From: Zantedeschia hybrid cultivar
Taxonomy: Eukaryota; Streptophyta; Magnoliopsida; Alismatales; Araceae
NCBI GenBank assembly: GCA_030544215.1
Contig: JARZZO010000003.1
Location: 33,360,379-33,424,378 of the forward strand
Direction of reading: 5' to 3'
Length of the DNA stretch: 64,000 nucleotides
Shown one piece after another: positions 50,701 through 60,769 of this stretch (positions are counted from its first letter, which is position 1; every line of letters begins with the position of its first letter). A program made the translations under genes and the position numbers. The notes beneath the pieces are model-generated. The model searched no databases. It worked only from the letters and a program-made list of their open reading frames with translations, and was not told the DNA's origin.

Positions 50701-51478
50701 TACTTCACCAAGTGGGCAGAAGCTGAAGCGTACGTGGAGATCAAAGCATCAACCGTCTGCAAATTCATCATGAAGAACATCATCACCCGATTCGGAATTC
50801 CAAGCACCATCGTCACCGACAATGGACCACAGTTCGTGTCACAAGAATTGAAGGATCTCTGTAACAGGTATAAAATTGCATTGCCTCATTCGTCTCCTTA
50901 TTATCCGCAAGGCAATGGCCAAGCAGAGGCAACAAATAAGACTTTGATAAAAATCATCAAAAAGACGTGTAAATCTAACAAATTTACAGATTGGCCAGAA
51001 AAATTGGTTGAGGCTTTATGGGCCTACCGAACTTCAATCCGCACGCCTACTGGGCAAACTCCTTATTCCTTAACATTTGGAATGGAGGCGGTAGTTCCAT
51101 ATGAAATCCTTATACCGTCATTAAGAGTACAATTGAATAAGGAATTTTCCATTGATGAACATCGTTCAGCACTCCTTGCTCAATTGGAACTTTTAGACGA
51201 GAAAAGATGGTCAGCTGCTAATCATGCAAAAGTTTATCAAAATAGATTAGCACGTTTTTATCAAAAGAAAGTCATTGAACGTAAGTTCAAAGTCGGTGAA
51301 ATGGTTGTCAAAAGAATTTTCCAACTGGTGGTCCGCGTTCTAAGCTCCAACCCAACTGGGAAGGACCTTATGTTGTATCTCACGCTTTTCCTGGTAATGC
51401 TTATCGTCTTGTTAATGCAGAAGGAGAAGAGCTAAAACATCCCTGGAATGGTTTACATCTTAAGAAATACTACCCTTA
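47663..51478 (+). pseudogene. Ogre-like pol: RT, RNase H, second RNase H, integrase
   Basis: RT from about 48260 (WVANIVPVMKKDGKVRICID; VYVDDLLVKS near 48775). The frame breaks at about 48833, where one A appears lost from GCAAAGG. RT connection and RNase H follow, then an archaeal-type RNase H (LHFDGALNSHGKGIGIVLL; NNIAEYEALLAGLEAAHF, 49660-50030), an HHCC zinc segment (50420-50560) and the integrase core (WAFDIIGPL; TDNGPQFVS; YYPQGNGQAEATNK). A second one-base loss in a T run near 51318 shifts the C-terminus; read past it, the frame ends near 51478 with LHLKKYYP. Both losses are in homopolymers. Confidence 0.9.
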
Positions 51479-51776
51479 GGTTAAATAGTCGATCAGTATG
51501 GTACAAAGACCAGTGGAATCAGAAAGTTTATAAACTCAAATTTCCTTATCAGTCTAGATAACTTAACTTTAAGCCCATTACTGCACACACTGACACGTTT
51601 GATTCGTGAGTAACAAGAGATGACAAGTCCTAAAGAATATCGAAAGCTTGACCACAAGTGCGAAGTCCAAATCATTCATTTTTTGAAGCAAAATTCTGTT
51701 TTAAATTCGGCCCATGATGTCGGAACGAGACTTAGAATAGATTACCAAGAATACCCGCCATCTTAGTAGGAGGCCG

Positions 51777-53408
51777 TCATATCATATAATAATGCCTCAG
51801 AATGGTCTGATAATTAATCATTAATTAATTTTTATTGATCTTTTTAAGTGTCGGGTTTAACAGACATGTTTAAGTTAATCAATCGAATTGATTTTAGCTC
51901 AAATTTCAGTTAAAATATTCAGAAATTCTAAAAGGCGTCGACCCATGTGGACGCCATTTAGAGTTTATTCCTATTTTAGTGTTTAAATTTGAATTTTAAT
52001 TAATTGGTTTATTGACTAAAAGGCGTCTGTTAATGTCGACGCGATTTAAGTTTCCTAAGCTGTCTTAACTTCTCTTCCGGATGTTTATCCTTATCTTAAT
52101 TAGAGTAAAAGACGTCTACACAAGTGGACGCGTTTTAGCTAATAAAGATAAAGATAAGTTTTCCCGGATATTTATCCTTATCTTAATTAATCTGAAAGGC
52201 GTCAGCCAAGGTGGACGCGTTTTAGATAATTACAGATAAAGATGAATTAATCAGTGATTATCTGTCGATTAAGGTAGATAAATCCTAGATTTTTCTATGT
52301 TAATCGCGAACGCAGAAAATGCCTATAAATACCTTGCCTATCAAGGAGTTAAAAAAAAAAAAAAAAAGGAGAGAGAGAATTATTGAGCCACAGCGTTATA
52401 GCAATTTGGAGATCGAAGCAACCACGCCGGAGCGCTGCCATTTCCAGAAGACGGCATCCTTCTTCCAGATCTTCATCCTTCAAGGCTTCTCCAACTGGGC
52501 ATAAGTTTTTCATATTAGAATTTCATTTTCATTCATTAGTTTCATTCTCTCATATTCACTTCATGCAACACACACCACGTCATTAATTTTCCAAAACCCA
52601 TCTGTTCTAAAGGGGTTTCAAAGTCATTTAAAACAAGTGAGTTGCTGTTTATACATGTTTATAATCATGGTTAGCTTTGATATTATTTCTATTTAGATTC
52701 TCATCAATATTTCTCCTTTATTTTTCTGTCTCTCTGTCTGCTGCATTCAACAACAACAACAAGAAATCAAAAAGAGGGAAATCAAGCACGAAGCCAGGAG
52801 AACTTCTGGACGATCCTCAACATTCAACAGCAAGAACAAAAGAACAAGAAGAGGCTCTCTTTCTTCAGCCGGCTGAAGGAGGGGAACCAAGGATTCAATC
52901 TTCCGCGTTTGAACAGGTAGGCGATCAAAACTCTTTTGAAGCTTTTTAGTTAAAAGTTTCTGGCGATCACAGCACCTTAGTTGCATTTTTTTTAATAGGT
53001 CAATTTACCCTAAACAACATAGTTTTTCACATTAATCACACGAGCAAATTTTCAGCACCTACAGCTCTTTTGGCGATCACGGTGGGACTTGGTCTCGCCG
53101 TCTTTTAATTTCTTTTGTTCTTGCTATTATCATACCGGGCACCCACGGTGCACCACTTGTGTCTTTCGACACGTCCTCACCGATTGGTGAGTGTTTAGTT
53201 TAAGTAATTTCCCTCGTGCACCACGTGCACACCCCAGTGGCAAGATCTTGCCTCCCCTTGATTAGTTTAAAAAGCTGTTTTTGGTGATAAAATGCTGTGT
53301 GATTGTGTGATTTCTTAGTTGTTTAGATAGTAAACCATCCTGTTTAAAATCTGAAACTAAAAATCTTTGCATGAGTCGATTATTTACTGCATTTTACCCT
53401 GTTTAAGG
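51777..53408 (+). repeat. Second copy of Ogre-like LTR plus leader
   Basis: 1632 bp match 40737-42368 at a constant offset of 11040 with one mismatch (51801 against 40761) and no gaps. The copy lacks the first 38 bp of the LTR. It continues past the LTR end through the primer site and about 345 bp of leader, then switches to the Tat leader and gag. A simple 3' LTR would end at the LTR border (53063), so this is either a partial second element, a template-switch product or a misassembly. It repeats four palindromes (51934, 52022, 52111, 52198). Confidence 0.9.
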
Positions 53409-53427
53409 GAGACCAACAAAACAAGTC

Positions 53428-56100
53428 ATGTCTCAGCGACCTGCGACCCGACGATCCGGGCAAAGCGAAGCAGAAGCGCGGGAGGCCTCGGCGCAGATGT
53501 TGCCTTCCGAAGGCGTACCGTCTGCCCCGCCGAATCCGCCTCTGCCGACCATACCGGAGTCTTTCGGCTCGGAAGACCGAGTGGGGGTACTCCAGCAGCA
53601 AGTGGCCACGCTGGCCACTGCCGTCACGTCCCTAGCGCCTCTTCAGGAGATGGTGTCCGCCATCGCCCAGCGAATGGGACTGACGGGGCAGCATCCCCAG
53701 CAGGCGCCGCTCCCCCCACTCTACCCAGTACAAGACGCCCGGTTCCGGCCGGTGCCTGCGCCAGTCTCTCTCGACAAGACCGCGTCGGCGCGCAGCGAGC
53801 CCTCGGCGTTGCCTGCCCGAGCTCCCCGCGCCGATCGTCTGACGGAGCCGGATTATGCTTCGTCGGAGTACCGTCCGGCCCGGACCGGAGGACAATCCGT
53901 CGCCACCTCGGCCGCCCCGGACCTGGACCGGCGGCTGACGGCGATGCGCAAGGAGATGCAGCAGATGGTGTCCCGGCCTCACGGGGCGCCCCTCGCCAGC
54001 AGCATCCTGGAGCAGACCCCGTTCACGGTGGAGCTCCTAGCCACCGAGGTGCCCCCCAACTTCAAGCTACCGAAGGGCCCTCTCTATGACGGGATGACAG
54101 ATCCGGTCTGTCATTTCCAAAGGTTCAACACCTACCTCAGGGTCCGGGGGATCTCCGAGGCAGTCCGCTGCCGTCTTTTCCCCCTCTCCCTTGAAAAAAT
54201 CGCCCTCACCTGGTTCGAGACGTTGGCCCCCAACTCCATCCACTCCCTAGTCCAGTTGGGCCAATTGTTCTTCGACCAGTTCTATGATGCCACCCGGCAG
54301 AGCAAGACCTCCGCCAGCTTGCTGGCTATCTGGCAAGGCCCTGCCGAGACTCTCCAAGAGTACTTCACCAGGTTCCGGACCGAGGCCGCCCAGATCCCGA
54401 ACCTCGACAGCTCGATCGCGGTTTCGGCCGTGATCAGCGGGTGCCGGGACGAGGGGCTCCTCGGCTCCATTGGGAAGCGCCATCCCCCGACCTTCCAGGA
54501 CCTCGTGGCCCGGGCCCATAAGTACATCAACCGGGAGGCCCTGATGTTGTCCAGAGGTAGAGGCGCAGCCGAAGCCATCTCGGCACCTGCTCCCCAGGTG
54601 GTCCGACCTCGGCCGGAGGACCAAGAGCCCTCGCGAAAGCGCTATCGCAGGGAGGATTGGGACAGGGAGAGGCGACGGGACCCGCAGCCGCGGTACCTAC
54701 CCTTACCTGCTCCCCCTTCCCGAATGCTCATGGAGGTGAAAGGCATGCTCCGACGACCTGATCGCATCAAGACCGATCCTCGCCGAAGGGATCCCGGCAG
54801 GTACTGTGAATACCACCGGGAGATCGGCCACACGATGGACGAGTGCCGACAGCTCCGGGAGGAGATCGACCGCATCATCCGGGAGGGAAGACTGCCGCAG
54901 TATCGCCGGGAGCAGCCGCCTCAACAGAACTGGGATGTCCCTGCAGCGCCCAGGCAACAGCAGCCCCCGGCAATAGAAGCCGCCCCTCCGCCAAAAGCCG
55001 CCTCGGCCCCGGTAGAATCGTCCCATCAAAGACCCAGTTCTGGGTCTATTATGATGATATCCGGAGGGCCGGGGGAAGGGTCCAGGCCGCGGCAGCGCAA
55101 CACAGTGGCAGCGGTTGAAGGCGAACCGAAGAAGCCTCGTCTGGAAGACATCACCTTCGGCGCCGAGGACCTGACTAATGTTCAGGTCCCTCATGACGAC
55201 GCTCTCGTCGTTAATGCTGTAATAAATAACTATGATGTACATAGGATCTTTGTGGATAATGGAAGTGCCCCAAATATCTTGTTTTATGACTGTTTTGAGA
55301 AATTGGGATTGAGTGAGGATAATATGAAGCCTCACCGGGGCCCCCTCTACGGTTTTAACGGCTCGCCCTGCCGAGTAGAGGGCATTGTCCGACTTCCTGT
55401 AACCTTAGGCTCCGCCCCCCGGCAATTAACTATCGAGACGGACTTTGCCGTTGTAAAGATCGAGTCAGCCTACAATGCCATATTCGGCCGAAGACTCATC
55501 GGCGGAATCGGAGCCGTGCCTTCATCCTTTCATCAGAAGCTGAAATTTTATACCAGCCATGGAATAGGCGAGGCTAAAGGGAACCAAGAAGCAGCCCGGC
55601 AATGCTACATGATTTCGGTCAAAGGGAAGAACGCAGCTGAAACCCTAACGATCGAGTCATCAGCCGAGGCATCTCCGGGAGAAGCACTCCTCGCCGTCCC
55701 TGTTCCAGGAGGCGAAGGACGAGTCTTGATGATAGGCTCCGGCCTGGAGAGGGGTGAAGCAGAAAAGCTTACCGAGTTCTTGAAAAAGAATCTCGACGTC
55801 TTCGCCTGGTCTCCGGCAGACATGCCCGGGGTTGACCCGGAGGTAGCAGAGCACCGACTCCATACCGATCCCGACCAGCATCCGGTAAAGCAGAAGCGGC
55901 GCACCTTCAATCAGGAGAGGAGGGCCGCCATCCAAGCTGAAGTACAGAAGGGACTGGACGCCGGACATCTCCGAGAGGTGCACTATCCGGACTGGATCGC
56001 CAACGTGGTCATGGTGCCAAAGAAAGACGGCAAATGGCGTATGTGCGTGGACTTCACCAACCTCAACAAGGCCTGTCCGATGGACAGCTTTCCGCCATGA
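53428..56100 (+). pseudogene. Tat-lineage gag, protease and RT N-terminus
   Basis: 890 codons from MSQRPATRRSGQSEAEAR. It contains a Gag capsid core (LYDGMTDPVCHFQRF; LTWFETLAPNSIHS; about 54070-54250), a zinc-knuckle-like segment (YCEYHREIGHTMDECRQL, about 54800), and a protease with VDNGSAPNILFYDCFEKL (D-N-G at the catalytic triplet). The start of RT follows (WIANVVMVPKKDGKWRMCVD). A TGA at 56098-56100 ends the frame inside RT, in FPP*DQVVDA where the family continues without break; the following sequence is in the same frame. A short Tat-type leader (53409-53427) precedes the ATG. Confidence 0.92.
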
Positions 56101-59100
56101 GACCAGGTGGTGGACGCGACTTCCGGCCATGAGCTTTTAAGCTTCCTCGATGCCTATTCAGGCTACCACCAGATCCGGATGCATCCGGACGATGAAAGCA
56201 AGACCAGCTTCACCACCGATTTGGGCCTGTACTGCTACACCCGAATGCCCTTCGGTCTGAAGAACGCTGGCGCAACGTATCAGCGGCTGGTCAACAAAGT
56301 GTTCGCCCCGCAGCTCGGCCGAAACATGGAGGTCTATATAGACGACATGTTGGTCAAGAGCCGCGTTGCTGCGGAGCACCTGGCCGACCTGGCCGAGACT
56401 TTCTCCGCCCCTAGGCGGTACAAGATGAAGCTGAACCCAGCCAAGTGCGCCTTCGGGGTAGCCTCCGGCAAGTTCCTCGGCTACATGGTCACGCACCGAG
56501 GGGTGGAGGCTAATCCCGAGAAGGTTTCGGCCATCATGAAGATGCGTCCCCCGGCAAACCTCCGAGAGGTACAGAAGCTGAACGGGAGGATCGCAGCTCT
56601 CAGCCGCTTCATGTCGAGGGCGGCCGACTACTGTTTCCCCTTCTTCAAGCTGCTGAAGAAGGCCAACAACTTCGACTGGACGGAAGAGTGCCAAACAGCC
56701 TTCAATCAGCTGAAGGCCTACCTCTCCAAAGTCCCCATCCTGTCCAAACCGATTCCCGGGGAGCCTCTGAGCTTATACCTTGCAGTCTCCGAGACGGCCC
56801 TCAGCACCGTCCTCGTCCGAGAGCAGGAAGGCGTTCAGAAGCCGGTTTACTACACCAGCCGAGCCCTTCAAGGAGCGGAACTCCGGTACCTTGCCCTGGA
56901 GAAGCTGGCTCTGGCCCTCGTCTCGTCTGCGAGGAGGCTCCGGCCATATTTTCTGGCCCATTCCGTAAAGGTCCTCACCAACCAGCCCTTGAGGCAGATT
57001 CTTTCCCGGCCGGAAGTGTCCGGCAGGCTAGCAAAATGGGCAATCGAGCTAGGAGAGTTCGACATCTCCTATGCCCCTCGGGTAGCAATAAAAGCCCAGG
57101 CGTTGGCAGACTTCATCGCTGAACTAACCCCCGGCGCCTCCGCGACACCACAGCCAGCACCCGAAGTGGTCGAAGCCGAGGCTACTTCGGCACCTGCACC
57201 ACCAGACGAATGGCGACTCTTCGTGGACGGCTCCGCATGCTCCACGGGCAGTGGCGCCGGATGGATCCTGGCGTCGCCCGAAGGGATCATCACGGAGTAC
57301 GCCCTGCGCTTCTCCTTTCCAGCGACCAACAATGCCGCCGAGTACGAAGCTCTCATATCTGGCCTCCGGGCCGCGAAGAAGCTTGGCGCCCGGAACCTGA
57401 AAGCCTTCAGCGATTCCCAGTTGATCGCCGGCCACATCTCCGGGGAGTACGAGGCTCGGGACGTGGTGATGGCGTCTTATCTCCAGGTAACTCGCAAGAT
57501 CCTCACTCAATTCGATTCCTGTGAAATCGTGAGGATCCCGAGAGCCGAGAATACCCGGGCCGATGCCCTTTCCCGGCTGGTAGGGCTGTCAACGGAAACC
57601 CGATTATCCGATTTTCCGATCCGTTACCGAAAAAAAATATCCGTTTCCGATAAAAAATATCCGTCCGATAGCTATCGGAATCGGAATCGGATATTTCCGA
57701 TAAGCTATCGGAATCGGAAACAGAAACTCCTGTTTCCGTATCCACTTTCCGATTTCCGATTCCGATTGTTGTTAAATTTATTATTATGAATAATATTAAC
57801 CTTAAGATTGTTTTAATCTTATTAATCATTATCTAATATAATTAATTATTATTTAATATACTACCATGTATTGGTTATATTTAGGTTTCATTTTATATGT
57901 TTTAAACAAATAAATCAGGAAATCAGTAATTTTCGAAAATTATCGGAAATAATATCCGATTCCGATATCGGAATCGGAAACAAATCGGAAACGGAAAATA
58001 GACTTTCCGATTTTATCGGAAACGGAAACGGATAATGCACTTTCCGATCTTATCGGAATCGGAAACGGAAACAGACTATCCTTATCGGAATCGGAAAACA
58101 GAAACACCTGTTTCTGTATCCGTATCCTACCCGTTTACAGTCCTACCGGCTGGCGTCAACCCAAGACGGGGGCGGAGGCCGAATGATCCTCGTCGAGGAG
58201 CTCGCCGAACCCAGCCTTGGCGAAACTGAAGCCATGCAAGTTGCTGAAGCCGAGGCCGAGACGTGGATGACCTCCCTCGTCGCTTTCCTTCTCCAAGGAG
58301 AAGTCCAGCCATATCCAAAGGAGGCGAAGCGCATTCGGCAGCGCTCATCCCACTTTCTCCTCTTGGACGGGGTGTTGTACAAGAAATCCTTCGGCCGACC
58401 ACTGCTGCGGTGCCTCGGCCCGGCTGAAGCCGACTACGCCGCAAGAGAGGTCCATGAAGGGGTGTGCGGGGCGCATGCGGGAGGAAAAGCCCTGGCTCAC
58501 AAGCTCCTGAGGCAAGGCTACTGGTGGCCAACACTCCGAGAGGACGCTCTAGCCCTCGTACGGCGCTGCGACCAGTGCCAGAGGTTCAGCTCCCTCATTC
58601 ATCAGGCAGCCACCCTTCTGACCCCCTTATCCGTTCCCTGGCCTTTCGCCCAATGGGGGATCGACCTCCTGGGACCTTTTCCCATCGCCACCGGCCAAAG
58701 AAAGTTCCTCATCGTGGCGGTCGATTACTTCACCAAGTGGGTCGAAGCCGAACCCCTCGCATCGATAACCGACAACAATGCTTGGAACTTCGTGTGGAAG
58801 TCCATCATTTGCCGGTTCGGCATCCCTCGGGCCATCATCTCTGACAATGGGAAGCAATTTGACAGCCGACGGTTCAGCGACAACTGCGCGAGCTTCGGCA
58901 TACTTCACAAGTTCACTTCGGTGGCGCATCCTCAAGCAAACGGCCAAGTCGAAGTCACCAACCGAAGCCTCCTGCAGGGATTAAAAACCCGCCTCGGCGA
59001 AGCTAACGGCCGATGGGTGGAAGAGCTGCCGAGTGTTCTGTGGGCCTATCGGACGACAAGCCGAACCCCCACCGGCGAAACTCCCTTCCGCATGGCCTAT

Positions 59101-59499
59101 GGGATAGAGGCCGTTATTCCGGTAGAAATCGGCCTCCCTTCTCCCAGGGTCGTTGCTTACAGTCCGGAGGCCAACGAGGAAGGTTTGAAAGACCACTTGG
59201 ACCTCATTGAAGAGGTCCGAGATAAAGCTCGTATCCGGCTGGCGGCTTATCAACAGCGCATGGCCAAGTACCACAACACTCGAGTAAAGCCCCGGAGCTT
59301 CGAAGTGGGGAGCCTCGTGTTGAGGAATGCTCATGCTTCCAAGCCGGCCGAAGCCTCAGGAAAGCTTGCCCCCAACTGGGAGGGGCCCTACCGGATCAGG
59401 GAGGTGATCAGGCGAGGAGCTTACCGGTTGGAGACCCTTTCGGGCCAACCCCTTCCTCGCACATGGAATGTAGAGCGCCTTCGGCGTTATTATATGTAA
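56101..59499 (+). pseudogene. Tat-lineage RT, RNase H, second RNase H, integrase, split by hAT
   Basis: Continues in frame after the TGA. RT (FLDAYSGYHQIRMHPDDES; VYIDDMLVKS near 56330), RNase H, and archaeal-type RNase H (WRLFVDGSACSTGSGAGWIL; NNAAEYEALISGLRAAKK) run to ADALSRL at 57578. After a 565-bp hAT insertion the frame resumes with the HHCC zinc segment (58450-58580) and the integrase core (WGIDLLGPF; ISDNGKQFDS; HPQANGQVEVTNRSL), ending at 59499 with NVERLRRYYM. Insertion plus target duplication total 573 bp, a multiple of three, but the hAT carries stops. GC-rich codon use contrasts with the AT-ending Ogre-like pol next door. Confidence 0.92.
57581..58145. mobile_element. Non-autonomous hAT element in Tat pol, 565 bp
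   Basis: The termini are TAGGGCTGTCAACGG and, on the complement of the right end, TAGGACTGTAAACGG. They are flanked by a perfect 8-bp duplication CCGGCTGG (57573-57580 and 58146-58153). Both flanks are packed with 'tatcggaatcggaaac'-type repeats in both orientations around an AT-rich centre. No transposase. The TIR is of the same type as the element at 10598-11540, but the subterminal repeat word differs. Confidence 0.92.
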
Positions 59500-59581
59500 G
59501 TCATCTCTCCCCAGGCTTTCAGCCGGAGGGTATAAATAAAGAACTCTTTTGTTCAGGAAACTTGTCATGGCTTTTCTTTAA

Positions 59582-60475
59582 GTCCGTGTAAACCGTATCG
59601 GGAGTGGCTTCGGCCGTGCAAACCGTATCGGGAGCGGCATGGTTCTCTTAAAGTCCGCAAGTCCTTCGATCCGACGAATGGCTTTGGCCATGTAATCCGG
59701 ATCAGGACGCGGCATGGCTTTTCTCTAAGTCCGTGTAAACCGTATCGGGAGTGGCTTCGGCCATGCAAACCGTATCAGGAGCGGCATGGTTCTCTAAAAG
59801 TCCGCAAGTCCTTCGATCCGACGAATGGCTTCGGCCATGTAATCCGGATCAGGACGCGGCATGGCTTTTCTCTAAGTCCGTGTAAATCGTATCGGGAGTG
59901 GCTTCGGCCGTGGAAACCGTATCGGGAGCGGCATGGTTCTCTTAAAGTCCGCAAGTCCTTCGATCCGACGAATGGCTTCGGCCATGTAATCCGGATCAGG
60001 ACGCGGCATGGCTTTTCTCTAAGTCCGTGTAAACCGTATCGGGAGTGGCTTCGGCCATGCAAACCGTATCGGGAGCGGCATGGTTCTCTTAAAGTCCGCA
60101 AGTCCTTCGATCCGACGAATGGCTTCGGCCATGTAATCCGGATCAGGACGCGGCATGGCTTTTCTCTAAGTCCGTGTAAACCGTATCGGGAGTGGCTTCG
60201 GCCATGCAAACCGTACCGGGAGCGGCATGGTTCTCTTAAAGTCCGTAAGTCCTTCGATCCGACGAATGGCTTCCGCCATGTAATCCGGATCAGGACACGG
60301 CATGGATTTCTCTAAGTCCGTGTAAACCGTACCGGGAGTGGCTTCGGCCATGCAAACCGTATCGGGAGCGGCATGGTTTTCTCTAAGTCCGCAAGTCCTT
60401 CGATCCGACGAATGGCTTCGGCCATGTAATCCGGATCGGGACGCGGCGGGCTATTTTTCTAAGTCTGCGTGAGAC
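59582..60475. repeat. 147-bp tandem repeat array, six copies
   Basis: 'gtccgtgtaaa' recurs at 59582, 59729, 59876, 60023, 60170 and 60316, giving periods of 147, 147, 147, 147 and 146 bp. The last unit degrades near 60450-60475. Each unit contains an internal near-duplication ('aaccgtatcgggag.gg' twice). The array lies between the Tat pol stop and the antisense ORF, where Tat/Ogre elements are known to carry tandem repeats. Frames through it are artefacts. Confidence 0.95.
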
Positions 60476-60769
60476 AAAGCGGGAGCGGCTTCGGCCAGAA
60501 GCCGCATCTAAAGCAGCCTTATCTGCTGACGAGATTCTATCAACGACCTATCCGAACTTACATCGGGTCTCGACTTCGCAGGCTATAGCGAACGACGAAA
60601 AGATCTCAGATTTCGGAAAGGCCAGATTCACTCGTCATGCAGAAAACAATAAGGTAAAGCCCAGAAACATTCCTTGTATTCTTAAACAGAAGGAAGTACA
60701 AGCTCGGCCGTATGCCTGGCCGAAAGCTTACAAAAAGCGGAAAAGCAAAAACCGAGGGGAACCCTCGTA

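Larger units (their letters stand above)
40699..51776 (+). mobile_element. Ogre-like (Tat/Ogre clade) Ty3/gypsy element, 3' end deleted
   Basis: 5' LTR 40699-42023, primer site, gag at 43122, then protease, G-patch motif, RT, RNase H, archaeal-type second RNase H and integrase, ending at about 51478. Dual RNase H and integrase at the end of pol are typical of the Tat/Ogre clade. The region after pol is only about 300 bp and lacks a polypurine tract. At 51777 it joins position 39 of a second LTR copy, so the 3' UTR and LTR start are missing. Coding damage is one stop and two or three single-base frameshifts. Confidence 0.88.

Noticed and set aside
51777..53063. Simple 3' LTR of the Ogre-like element
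   Set aside because: Identity continues about 345 bp past the LTR end into primer site and leader, and the first 38 bp of the LTR and the polypurine tract are missing.
53367..54089. 240-codon frame overlapping Tat gag
   Set aside because: Shadow frame in GC-rich DNA; the gag frame carries the recognisable domains.
59582..60475. CRISPR-like array
   Set aside because: Units are contiguous 147-bp tandem repeats with no unique spacers, in plant DNA within a retrotransposon.
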